The notes: generated by a model not told the origin, from the sequence alone. DNA of 7,360 nt from Pseudomonadota bacterium (GCA_022567775.1 JADFGH010000107.1:1-7360), one strand, 5' to 3'. Positions 1 to 6,277 are shown, counted from the stretch's first letter. Numbers and translations are program-made.

Positions 1-239
1 ACGCCGCGGTCGTGCTCAAGTTTGTCGAGGAAAGAGACAACAACCCTTTCACGCTGGCGCTGATCTACGGCGGACTTGGCGATCGGGAAGAGTCGATGAA
101 ATGGCTGCAAGCCGCCAGAGACCAGAAGATCCCGTGGTTTCCCTGGCTGGTGACGTGGTTCCCGCACACGAAATTCCTGCATGACGATCCGCGCATGCAG
201 CAATTCGCGGCGGAGCTGGGCATCGAATTTCCCGACTGA
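1..239 (+). CDS. C-terminal end of a TPR-repeat protein (5' truncated)
   Basis: The reading frame is open from the window edge (first full codon at position 3) to a TGA at 237-239, giving about 78 visible residues. The sequence ALIYGGLGDREESMKWLQAA looks like one tetratricopeptide repeat helix pair. It is followed by a tail of the type 'HTKFLHDDPRMQQFAAELGI', which resembles the usual C-terminus of bacterial TPR proteins that end in a 'L..DPRF..LL..LG' motif. Such C-termini occur in proteins whose N-terminus is a DNA-binding (CadC-like), kinase or beta-propeller domain. The N-terminus is outside the window, so the full function cannot be read. There is no good terminator after the stop, so some readthrough into the trp control region is possible. 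It appears unrelated to tryptophan synthesis. Confidence 0.7.
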   Translation, partial: AAVVLKFVEERDNNPFTLALIYGGLGDREESMKWLQAARDQKIPWFPWLVTWFPHTKFLHDDPRMQQFAAELGIEFPD

Positions 240-270
240 ATGACCGCGCGATTGACCGTTTACAGCCGCC

Positions 271-284
271 GCTTTGATCGAAGC
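271..284. repeat. Near-perfect 14-bp palindrome in the intergenic region
   Basis: GCTTTGATCGAAGC is a palindrome except for one central T/G mismatch pair. It lies 64 bp upstream of the proposed trp -35 box. It could be a binding site for a dimeric regulator or a chance palindrome. It does not resemble the E. coli TrpR operator core CTAGTTAACTAG. The remainder of 240-347 shows no convincing gene, RNA or terminator. Confidence 0.2.
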
Positions 285-347
285 TTGTTCAGCAGTGTCT
301 GTATGATCGGTCTCAAACCAATACGGATACGAGTTTGCGCTCATGAC

Positions 348-376
348 TTGACGATGTGCGAGGCTGCAGGGATACT
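348..376 (+). promoter_or_regulatory. Putative sigma70 promoter of the trp operon
   Basis: A -35 element TTGACG (348-353, 5 of 6 consensus bases) is followed by a 17-bp spacer and a -10 element GATACT (371-376, 4 of 6). The expected transcription start is around 383-384, at or next to the A of the trpL start codon. A second, weaker -10-like TATGAT lies at 302-307, but no -35 sits at proper spacing. Placing the promoter directly upstream of an attenuated leader is the expected layout. No TrpR-type operator overlaps it, which suggests control mainly by attenuation. This is read from consensus only. Confidence 0.6.
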
Positions 377-383
377 CCGGTCT

Positions 384-452
384 ATGAACGCTGAACTTTA
401 TATCAACCAGAGCTGGTGGTGGCTGCCCCGCAAGGAGTGGGTGGCTGGCTGA
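384..452 (+). CDS. trpL: trp operon leader peptide (22 aa, four Trp codons)
   Basis: A short ORF encodes MNAELYINQS followed by WWW, then LPRKEWVAG and a TGA at 450-452. Three tandem TGG codons at 414-422 (residues 11-13) and a fourth at 438-440 (residue 19) make it a sensor of charged tRNA-Trp. Tryptophan shortage should stall the ribosome at residues 11-13. That leaves 434-442 free to form the antiterminator with 483-492. With enough tryptophan the ribosome runs to the stop codon and masks 434-442, so the terminator at 481-519 forms. There is no convincing Shine-Dalgarno before the ATG (AGGG at 368-371 is 12 nt away). The promoter places the transcript start at or next to the ATG, so the ORF may be leaderless. 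The frame is open upstream to an ATG at 240, but the promoter and attenuator geometry favour 384. The peptide has no enzymatic role. Confidence 0.9.
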   Translation: MNAELYINQSWWWLPRKEWVAG

Positions 453-462
453 CGTTCAGCGT
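388..462 (+). promoter_or_regulatory. Long-range 9-bp stem enclosing trpL (388-396 with 454-462)
   Basis: ACGCTGAAC at 388-396, codons 2-5 of trpL, is a perfect reverse complement of GTTCAGCGT at 454-462, which starts one base after the stop codon. In RNA this would close the whole leader ORF into one loop and hide the region next to the start codon. It does not overlap the antiterminator strand (434-442) or the terminator. The 3' strand can also form a smaller local hairpin, GCTGA-CGT-TCAGC at 448-460, which contains the trpL stop codon. The complementarity is visible in the sequence; its regulatory role is inferred. Confidence 0.45.
422..445 (+). promoter_or_regulatory. Possible 1:2 pause hairpin of the trp attenuator
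   Basis: Bases 422-428 can pair with 439-445 (seven pairs, two of them G-U) around a 10-nt loop. The 3' strand overlaps the antiterminator strand 434-442, so the two structures exclude each other, as region 1:2 and 2:3 pairings do in the E. coli trp leader. The hairpin begins at the last base of the third tandem Trp codon, so a ribosome stalled there would melt it. It is weaker than the terminator and the exact pairing is uncertain. Confidence 0.4.
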
Positions 463-492
463 ATAAGAGCAAATTTCAGGAAACCCATCTCC
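434..492 (+). promoter_or_regulatory. trp antiterminator (434-442 pairs with 483-492)
   Basis: GGAGTGGGT at 434-442 pairs with ACCCATCTCC at 483-492: nine base pairs with one bulged T at 488. The 3' strand is the 5' arm of the terminator hairpin, so forming this pair prevents termination. The upstream strand lies 11 nt after the last tandem Trp codon and contains the fourth Trp codon. It is free when a ribosome stalls at the Trp run and covered when the ribosome reaches the stop codon at 450-452. Confidence 0.75.
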
Positions 493-519
493 GCCGCCAT
501 ACGGAGATGGGTTTTTTTT
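481..519 (+). terminator. trp attenuator (Rho-independent terminator, 3:4 hairpin)
   Basis: ACCCATCTCCG (483-493) and CGGAGATGGGT (502-512) form a perfect 11-bp stem around an 8-nt loop. Two more A-T pairs are possible at the base (481-482 with 513-514). An uninterrupted run of eight T follows at 512-519. It sits 29 nt after the trpL stop and 82 nt before the trpE start, so it would stop transcription before the structural genes when tryptophan is plentiful. The terminated transcript would be about 136 nt if transcription starts at 384. Confidence 0.95.
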
Positions 520-600
520 CGCCGGAAATTTGATTAATCGGGACTTGAAAATCGTAGAAAACTATCGTAGGAGCTGGCCTCAGCGAGCGATTCCAATTTT
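520..600 (+). promoter_or_regulatory. trpE 5' untranslated segment with distant Shine-Dalgarno
   Basis: The segment between the attenuator and trpE contains AGGAG at 569-573, which is 27 nt before the ATG at 601, too far for normal use. Between them GCTG-GCCT-CAGC (573-584) can form a 4-bp hairpin that would shorten the gap to about 15 nt. An ATCGTAG direct repeat occurs at 551-557 and 564-570. TTGAAA at 545-550 has no matching -10, so no internal promoter is claimed. Confidence 0.35.
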
Positions 601-1986
601 ATGCAACCACCATTCGACATAGCAGCAGACCTCGATACGCCGGTGTCGGCGTACCTGAAACTTGCGGCATTGAAGCCGAGGTTTTTGCTCGAGAGCGTCG
701 AGGGCGGCGAACGACTTGCACGATATTCCTTCCTCGGTTTCGGCGATGCACTCGATGTGCGTCTCGATAACGATGGACTTAAGATTGGTGACGATGTTCA
801 CGAGCATCCGCAGAACCGGGACGAGTACCTGGACGCATTGCGTGCCGCACTGAAAAGCGCACCGGTGCCAAAACCCGATGTAGAGGGCCTGCCCTTCTCC
901 GGCGGGCTGGTCGGCGTTTCCGGTTACGATGTTGTTCGTATGTTTGAAAAGCTGCCACGTTCTGCCTCGTCGCAGGCCGGGATACCCGAAGCGGCATTCT
1001 GTGCGACATCATCTGCGCTCGTGTTCGATCACCTGACACGACGTGTCGCGTTGTTGCACCAGGGCAGCGATGCGGAACGTGCAAGTCTCAGGAAGGAAGT
1101 AATCGGACTGTTGCGTGGCGCGGTGCCGGCTGATGGCAAAGACATCTCGATGTTGGCACCGGTAGCAAGCATGAGCAAGAAGGAATTTGCCGATCGTGTG
1201 CTGGCCTGCAAGGAATACATAGTCGCAGGCGACATCTACCAGGTCGTCATTTCAGTTCTGTTCAGTGGCCGGACAAATGTGCCGCCGTTCGAAGTGTACC
1301 GCGCGCTGCGCCTGCTGAATCCTTCCCCCTATATGTTCTTTCTCGAATTCGGTGACCTGAAGGTTGTCGGCTCATCACCCGAGGCGCTGGTCAAACTGCA
1401 AGGCCGATCGGCGTCGCTGCGACCGATCGCCGGGACCTTGCCGAGGGGTACTACGAGAGAAGAAGATCTCGGGAATGAGCAGGAGCTGCTTGCAGACCCG
1501 AAGGAGTCTGCGGAACACGTTATGCTGGTCGATCTTGCGCGCAACGATCTCGGTCGCGTCGCTACCGCAGGCAGCGTGCACGTCGACCCTTATCGCGCGA
1601 TAGAACGCTACAGTCATGTCATGCACATCGTCAGCGGTGTGCAGGGCGAGCTGGCTTCGCAATTTGATGCGTTTGATCTGTTTGCCGCCTGTTTTCCGGC
1701 AGGTACGCTGGTCGGTGCGCCGAAAGTTCGCGCGATGGAAATAATCGACGAAATGGAACCGGCCGGCCGTGGACTATACGGCGGCACTGCGGGTTACTTC
1801 GGTATCGCGGGCGACATGGATCAGGCTATTACGATCCGCACACTGGTGTTCAATGGAGATGAATACAGCTTTCAGGCAGGCGCCGGCATTGTCGCCGACA
1901 GCGTGCCCGGGAAGGAATTCGGGGAGGTGCTTGCCAAGAGCGCAATATTGCGCCGCGCCCTGGAGATCGCAGGAGAAGGCTTATGA
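601..1986 (+). CDS. trpE: Anthranilate synthase component I (aminase subunit)
   Basis: Converts chorismate and ammonia, delivered by TrpG, to anthranilate and pyruvate, the first committed step of tryptophan synthesis, in the cytoplasm. At 461 residues it is shorter than the usual 490-520, mostly at the N-terminus. The N-terminal domain has LLES (29-32) and [16 protein letters not shown]. The chorismate-binding domain has AGDIYQVV (209-216), NPSPYMFF (240-247), PIAGTLPRG (275-283), [15 protein letters not shown] (302-316), [11 protein letters not shown] (365-375), GGTAGY and GAGIVADS (427-434). LLES and NPSPYM form the tryptophan feedback site in characterised TrpE, so feedback control is likely. 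ATG 601 is the only standard start before the conserved [11 protein letters not shown]; an in-frame TAG lies at 568 and no SD is close. An oddity is ISVLFS at 217-222, where family members usually have S-(Q/R)-R-F. PabB is less likely given the operon and the LLES and PYM elements. Confidence 0.96.
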   Translation: MQPPFDIAADLDTPVSAYLKLAALKPRFLLESVEGGERLARYSFLGFGDALDVRLDNDGLKIGDDVHEHPQNRDEYLDALRAALKSAPVPKPDVEGLPFSGGLVGVSGYDVVRMFEKLPRSASSQAGIPEAAFCATSSALVFDHLTRRVALLHQGSDAERASLRKEVIGLLRGAVPADGKDISMLAPVASMSKKEFADRVLACKEYIVAGDIYQVVISVLFSGRTNVPPFEVYRALRLLNPSPYMFFLEFGDLKVVGSSPEALVKLQGRSASLRPIAGTLPRGTTREEDLGNEQELLADPKESAEHVMLVDLARNDLGRVATAGSVHVDPYRAIERYSHVMHIVSGVQGELASQFDAFDLFAACFPAGTLVGAPKVRAMEIIDEMEPAGRGLYGGTAGYFGIAGDMDQAITIRTLVFNGDEYSFQAGAGIVADSVPGKEFGEVLAKSAILRRALEIAGEGL

Positions 1987-2573
1987 CTGGTAACGGCGCA
2001 CGGATCCTGCTGATCGATAATTACGACTCGTTCACCTACAACCTGGTGCAGGCATTTGCGGCCAGCGGCGCGGAAGTGTGCGTGTTTCGCAACGACGCGA
2101 TTGGCAAAGACGAGGCCATCGCCCTCCAGCCGACACACCTTGTCATATCTCCTGGCCCGGGGCGTCCACAGGATGCAGGGGTTTCAGAGGAAATGATTGC
2201 TATATTCAATGAGCAGATTCCCATGCTCGGCGTTTGCCTGGGCCATCAATGTCTCGTCAGCTATTTCGGTGGCAGTATCGTGCGAGCGGAGCGATTGATG
2301 CACGGCAAGACGTCCCTGGTGAAGCATGATGATGGCTCGCTGTTTGCAGGAATGTCCCAGCCGTTCGCGGCTGGCCGCTATCATTCACTCTGTGTGGACC
2401 CGCAAACACTACCGGCTGAGCTTAAGCTGACGGCGGAAACCGAAAGAGGTGAGATTATGGGAGTGCGTCACAAGATGCTGCCACTCAATGGCGTACAGTT
2501 TCACCCGGAGAGTATATTGACGCCGGAGGGGAGTAAGCTCCTGGCGAACTTCTTGCGGATGACAACACCATGA
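1983..2573 (+). CDS. trpG: Anthranilate synthase component II (glutamine amidotransferase)
   Basis: Class I glutamine amidotransferase that hydrolyses glutamine and passes ammonia to TrpE. The 196-residue length is typical of a stand-alone TrpG. Visible motifs are [15 protein letters not shown] (9-23), [11 protein letters not shown] (56-66), the nucleophile Cys85 in GVCLGHQ (83-89), MHGKTS (106-111), RYHSL (132-136), and the His174/Glu176 pair in FHPES (173-177). After GHQ the usual A-I is replaced by C-L. The start overlaps the trpE stop by 4 nt (ATGA), with GGAG at 1972-1975 seven nt upstream. It is not fused to TrpE or to TrpD, unlike some enteric and rhizobial forms. It could also serve aminodeoxychorismate synthase (PabA) in organisms that share the subunit, but that cannot be decided here. 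Confidence 0.95.
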   Translation: MTGNGARILLIDNYDSFTYNLVQAFAASGAEVCVFRNDAIGKDEAIALQPTHLVISPGPGRPQDAGVSEEMIAIFNEQIPMLGVCLGHQCLVSYFGGSIVRAERLMHGKTSLVKHDDGSLFAGMSQPFAAGRYHSLCVDPQTLPAELKLTAETERGEIMGVRHKMLPLNGVQFHPESILTPEGSKLLANFLRMTTP

Positions 2574-3598
2574 GCAAGAAATATTCGGCGCTACTCGACC
2601 AGTTACTCAATGGCAACGCCCTGAGCGAGGCGCAAGCTTTCGATTTAATGCATTCTCTTGCGTCCGGCGAGATTGATGCTGCACTTGCGGGCGCTCTGCT
2701 GGCAGGACTTCGCGCAAAAGGCGAGACGGCCGAGGAAATTCGCGGTTTCGCAACGGCAATGCGTGAACTCGCCCTGCACCCGGCCATTCCGGAGGGTCCA
2801 CCGACCGTGGATTCCGTCGGCACTGGCGGCGACAATTCCGGTAGCCTGAATCTGTCTACCGGTGCCGGTTTACTCGCGGCGGCCGCCGGGGCCCGGGTCG
2901 TCAAACACGGCAATCGCTCCGTTTCCAGCCAGTCAGGCAGCGCTGACGTGCTCGAGTCTCTCGGCATGCCATTGCCACTTGACGAGCAAGCGGTGATCGA
3001 TTGTCTCGAGGCATTGAACTTCACGTTCCTGTTTGCGCCGGCATACCATCCCGCAATGAAGTCGATCATGCCGGTCCGCGGCGCGCTCGGGGTGCGAACC
3101 GTTTTCAACATGCTCGGGCCGCTGACGAATCCCGCCGCCCCGCCGTATCAACTGGTCGGCGCCTTCAGCGCTGGAGCTGCGAAGCTGATGGCGGACACTC
3201 TGTCCGGAATGCCAATCGATCGTGCGTTCGTTGTGCACGGTGAGCCCGGTTGGGACGAGGCAACGCCGGCCGGCGAGTTCATTCTTTATGAGGTACGTCC
3301 CGGTTCGGTCGAAAAGTCCGTAAGAACGCCCGAAGATTACGGAGTAAGCCGCTGTCAGCCCGAAGAACTTCGTGGCGGTGATGCGAGTCACAATGCCGGT
3401 GAACTGGCTAAAGTCTTTAATGGCGAGGATAAGGGCCCACATCGCGATGCATTGCTGATGGGCACGTCGCTGATCCTCGAGGTGACCGGACTGGCCAGCG
3501 ATCACAGTTCCGGCTTCGAAATGGCGGCTGCAGCGATCGATGATGGTCAGGCTGCGGCGTTTCTCGAAGCGCTGGCAAAACATTTTGCGGCTCGATGA
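2570..3598 (+). CDS. trpD: Anthranilate phosphoribosyltransferase
   Basis: Transfers the phosphoribosyl group of PRPP to anthranilate, giving N-(5-phosphoribosyl)anthranilate. The 342 residues match the usual family length. The N-terminal helical part includes [12 protein letters not shown] (46-57). PRPP-binding elements follow: [12 protein letters not shown] (81-92), [22 protein letters not shown] (112-126), the anthranilate-site stretch [20 protein letters not shown] (168-187), and the acidic metal-binding Asp229-Glu230 in GWDEATP. Near the C-terminus [12 protein letters not shown] stands where many TrpD have LLNA.. sequences. The ATG overlaps the trpG stop by 4 nt. The SD is weak (GCGGATGA), so coupling to trpG translation is likely. 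No N-terminal TrpG fusion is present. Confidence 0.95.
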   Translation: MSKKYSALLDQLLNGNALSEAQAFDLMHSLASGEIDAALAGALLAGLRAKGETAEEIRGFATAMRELALHPAIPEGPPTVDSVGTGGDNSGSLNLSTGAGLLAAAAGARVVKHGNRSVSSQSGSADVLESLGMPLPLDEQAVIDCLEALNFTFLFAPAYHPAMKSIMPVRGALGVRTVFNMLGPLTNPAAPPYQLVGAFSAGAAKLMADTLSGMPIDRAFVVHGEPGWDEATPAGEFILYEVRPGSVEKSVRTPEDYGVSRCQPEELRGGDASHNAGELAKVFNGEDKGPHRDALLMGTSLILEVTGLASDHSSGFEMAAAAIDDGQAAAFLEALAKHFAAR

Positions 3599-4413
3599 CT
3601 AATTTCCTTAAAGAAATGGCGCAAGCAAGTGCACAGCGAGCTGCAGCAAACAACGTGTCGTTCACATCGCATGCGCTTGACCAGCCCGCGTTTCCGCTGC
3701 AATTGAACGGCTTCGACCTGATCGCGGAGATTAAAGACCGCTCGCCCGCGGAAGGGTCACTTGCGAGCGAGGGCGAGTCACGCGTGGAACGCGCAATGAA
3801 TTATGTGAGTGGTGGCGCTGCCGCAATTTCGGTTTTGACAGAGCCCACGCGATTCGATGGCCACATTGCCCACCTCGAGGAAGTGGTCGAGGCGGTCTCG
3901 GTGCAGCAGATTCCGGTCATGCGCAAGGATTTTCTTGTCAACACGGGGCAAATACTGGAGGCGAAGGCTGCGGGCGCAAGCGGCGTCCTCCTGATTGCCG
4001 CAATACTCAGCGACAAGCAGATGGCAAACATGCTGGACTGCGCATTCGACAATGAACTGTTCGTGCTTCTGGAAGCCTTCGAGGAAATCGACCTGGAACG
4101 TGCGGCACGCATAGCGCAGGGATTCAAAATTCGTGAGCAGGCGGCGAAGCAAAAGTTTCTGATCGGCGTTAACACACGCGATCTAAGATCACTCACCGTC
4201 GATAAATTACGACTGAAGCGGTACGGACCGCTGGTGCCGGCTGGAGTTACCGGTGTCGCAGAGAGTGGGCTGCTCATCCCGCGCGATGCAGCACGAGTCG
4301 TCGAGTGGGGCTATCAGGTGGCGCTTGTTGGTACTGCACTGATGCGAGCAGACGATCCTGCCGGCCTGATCAGCGAAATGCTGAGCGCAGGCCGCGAAGC
4401 GGTTGCCGTGTGA
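3595..4413 (+). CDS. trpC: Indole-3-glycerol-phosphate synthase
   Basis: Closes and decarboxylates carboxyphenylamino-deoxyribulose phosphate to indole-3-glycerol phosphate. The protein is a (beta/alpha)8 barrel of 272 residues. Catalytic positions known from S. solfataricus IGPS can be matched: Glu45 and Lys47 in IAEIKDRSP (43-51), Lys111 in MRKDF (109-113), Glu160 in LLEAFEE, Asn193 in GVNTRDL (191-197), and Glu223 in VAESGL (221-226). Differences from the common form are SPAEG instead of SPSxG at 50-54, EAFEE instead of E-V-H-D/E at 160-164, NTRD instead of NNRD, and an N-terminus (FLKEMAQASAQRAAA) without the usual I..K..E pattern. All catalytic charges remain, so activity is expected. 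It is monofunctional, not fused to TrpF. Its ATG overlaps the trpD stop by 4 nt. Confidence 0.93.
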   Translation: MTNFLKEMAQASAQRAAANNVSFTSHALDQPAFPLQLNGFDLIAEIKDRSPAEGSLASEGESRVERAMNYVSGGAAAISVLTEPTRFDGHIAHLEEVVEAVSVQQIPVMRKDFLVNTGQILEAKAAGASGVLLIAAILSDKQMANMLDCAFDNELFVLLEAFEEIDLERAARIAQGFKIREQAAKQKFLIGVNTRDLRSLTVDKLRLKRYGPLVPAGVTGVAESGLLIPRDAARVVEWGYQVALVGTALMRADDPAGLISEMLSAGREAVAV

Positions 4414-5024
4414 TGCCGCTGGTCAAAATATGCGGCTTGATGGACATGGTCGCGGTAACGGTTGCGGTCGACGCCGGTGCTGACGCCATCGGCTTTGTGT
4501 TCGCAGACTCGGTACGCCGGGTCAGCGCGCGGCACGCGGCCGCGATTTCGGCACGTGTGCCCCGACGCATCAAGAGAGTCGCCGTCATGCTGCACCCGAC
4601 CAATGATGAATGGCAGAAAGTCAGAACCAGTTTTCAGCCGGATGTATTGCAAACGGATCTCGCCGATTTCGATTATCTCGATGTTCCGGAGGGAATCGAG
4701 AAGTGGCCGGTGATGCGGGAGGGCACGATGCCTGCTGGTGATCAATTACCGGAGATCTTCGTCTACGAGAGCAAGGCAAGCGGCAGTGGCGAAATCGTGG
4801 ATTGGCAACTGGCAGCGCAACTGGCAAAGCGCGGCAAAATGATCCTGGCTGGCGGGTTGAACATCGCCAATGTGCCTGAAGCCATCAGAGAGGTTGCGCC
4901 ATTCGGAGTCGACGTGTCGAGCGGCGTCGAATCAGCGCCAGGTAAAAAAGAGTCAACAAAGATTCAGGCATTCATCAATGCGGTGAGAGCAGCCGGATCT
5001 GCTACTGAGGAAGCAAAAGTATGA
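4413..5024 (+). CDS. trpF: Phosphoribosylanthranilate isomerase (divergent)
   Basis: Carries out the Amadori rearrangement of phosphoribosylanthranilate to carboxyphenylamino-deoxyribulose phosphate. ATG 4413 shares one base with the trpC stop (TGATG); upstream in-frame starts lie inside trpC and lack homology. The 203 residues are normal. The N-terminal KICGL (5-9) has the catalytic Cys7, and GADAIGFVF (22-30) follows. The C-terminal phosphate-binding part is ILAGGLNIANV (144-154) and FGVDVSSGVESAPGKK (164-179). Two motifs differ. The usual QLHG is LQTD at 79-82. The LLD..GG(S/T)G..FDW region reads VYESKASGSGEIVDW (117-131), which puts Glu119 where the general-acid Asp (Asp126 in Thermotoga maritima) normally stands. 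Placement in the operon and the retained Cys7 make the function secure despite this. Confidence 0.92.
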   Translation: MPLVKICGLMDMVAVTVAVDAGADAIGFVFADSVRRVSARHAAAISARVPRRIKRVAVMLHPTNDEWQKVRTSFQPDVLQTDLADFDYLDVPEGIEKWPVMREGTMPAGDQLPEIFVYESKASGSGEIVDWQLAAQLAKRGKMILAGGLNIANVPEAIREVAPFGVDVSSGVESAPGKKESTKIQAFINAVRAAGSATEEAKV

Positions 5025-6277
5025 AAGCGGTATTGGATGCCGACGAAGCGAGTGAATTATTAAGAGCGTCAATTGCCGGCGAGCTGCCGGATGAACGCGG
5101 GCGTTTTGGTCCGTTCGGCGGTCGATATATTCCCGAGACCCTGGTGCCTGCGTTTGAACTGCTTGAGCGCGGCATCAGGGAATACCTGCCAAGTGATGAA
5201 TTCCAACAGGAGTACCGGACACAATTGCGTGACTGGGTTGGCAGGCCGACGGCGCTGACTTTTGCCGCGCGGCTTTCGGAACGGTGGGGCACAAAAGTCT
5301 GGCTAAAGCGCGAAGACCTTGCACACACCGGCGCGCACAAGATCAACAATGCCATAGGCCAGGCGCTGCTTGCCAGGAAGCTTGGCGCACGGCGTGTTAT
5401 TGCGGAGACTGGCGCCGGACAGCACGGGGTCGCATCCGCCGCAGCATGTGCCCGGGTGGGCCTGCCGTGCCGCGTCTACATGGGCGTCGTTGACATGCAA
5501 CGGCAGGCGCCGAACGTGGATCGCATGCACCGTCTCGGTGCTGAAGTATTCCCGGTCGAATCAGGCGACAAAACATTGCGCGCCGCCATTGACGAGGCAT
5601 TACGCGAATGGGTATCTGATCCGGCCGGCATTTACTACCTGCTCGGGTCTGCAGTCGGCGCGCATCCCTATCCGTACCTGGTGCGTGAACTGCAATCCGT
5701 GATCGGTACCGAGGCCCGCCAGCAAATGCAGGATCTTGCCGGTGGCTTGCCGGATGTTGCTTTCGCCTGTGTGGGTGGCGGCTCCAACGCAATCGGGCTT
5801 TTCTACCCGTTGCTCGGCGACAGCGACATCGAGTTAATCGGTGTCGAGGCCGGCGGTACCGGCGACGGACTGGGACAGAATGCAGCGACTTTGGCCACCG
5901 GCACTCCAGGCGTACTCCAGGGTTGCTACTCGATCATCCTGCAGGATGAACATGGCAATATTCAGGAGACGCATTCCATTTCCGCCGGGCTCGATTATTC
6001 CGGCGTTGGCCCGGAACATGCGCTTTTGCAAGCACTCGGTCGTGTTAGCTACGTCACCGCAAGCGACGATGAGGCGTTGGAGGCGCTGCAGGAATTGTGT
6101 GAAACCGAGGGCATACTTACCGCACTTGAAACCGCTCACGCTTATGCCGCCGCGAAACGCTGGTCCAGGGATAACCCGGGCAAGCGAATATTGATTGGCA
6201 ATTCCGGTCGCGGCGATAAAGACATGCCGACACTGGCCAGGTACGCTGCGAGGACGAATGCTAATGCAGCCGCATGA
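5021..6277 (+). CDS. trpB: Tryptophan synthase beta chain
   Basis: PLP enzyme that condenses indole with L-serine to L-tryptophan; it forms an alpha2-beta2 complex with TrpA. The 418 residues fit TrpB1 (about 400) with a short N-terminal extension. Motifs are GRFGPFGGRYIPETL (27-41), VGRPTALT (73-80), KREDLAHTGAHKINN (96-110) with the PLP lysine Lys107, AETGAGQHG (128-136) with catalytic Glu129, GGGSNAIG (252-259) for PLP phosphate, ETHSISAGLDYSGVGPEH (316-333), and NSGRGDKDM (394-402) with Ser395 facing the PLP ring nitrogen. Unlike most TrpB, the residue after DL at 101 is Ala rather than Asn or Leu, and Ser327 replaces Pro in LDYP. The ATG overlaps the trpF stop by 4 nt, with GAGGAA at 5007-5012. 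Confidence 0.96.
   Translation: MKAVLDADEASELLRASIAGELPDERGRFGPFGGRYIPETLVPAFELLERGIREYLPSDEFQQEYRTQLRDWVGRPTALTFAARLSERWGTKVWLKREDLAHTGAHKINNAIGQALLARKLGARRVIAETGAGQHGVASAAACARVGLPCRVYMGVVDMQRQAPNVDRMHRLGAEVFPVESGDKTLRAAIDEALREWVSDPAGIYYLLGSAVGAHPYPYLVRELQSVIGTEARQQMQDLAGGLPDVAFACVGGGSNAIGLFYPLLGDSDIELIGVEAGGTGDGLGQNAATLATGTPGVLQGCYSIILQDEHGNIQETHSISAGLDYSGVGPEHALLQALGRVSYVTASDDEALEALQELCETEGILTALETAHAYAAAKRWSRDNPGKRILIGNSGRGDKDMPTLARYAARTNANAAA

Noticed and set aside
302..307. TATGAT as a -10 box of a second promoter
   Set aside because: No -35-like hexamer lies 16-18 bp upstream (GAAGCT is the 17-bp candidate), so it is weaker than the 348-376 promoter.
240..376. TrpR-type operator
   Set aside because: No sequence close to CTAGTTAACTAG or a similar symmetric site overlaps the promoter.
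530..573. Internal promoter between the attenuator and trpE
   Set aside because: TTGATT (530-535) and TTGAAA (545-550) have no acceptable -10 element at 16-18 bp spacing.
2485..3583. Long reverse-strand open frames (208 and 216 codons) opposite trpD
   Set aside because: They lie fully antisense to a strongly conserved trpD, encode low-complexity Ser/Arg/Ala-rich or patternless peptides, and have no supporting context; they are a by-product of GC-rich codon use.
4305..4412. 36-residue N-terminal extension of TrpF
   Set aside because: It lies within trpC, has no TrpF homology, and MPLVKICG at 4413 is the standard family N-terminus.
6195..6263. 23-residue N-terminal extension of TrpA (including ATG 6258)
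   Set aside because: It overlaps conserved trpB codons and does not look like TrpA; ATG 6264 has the best Shine-Dalgarno spacing.
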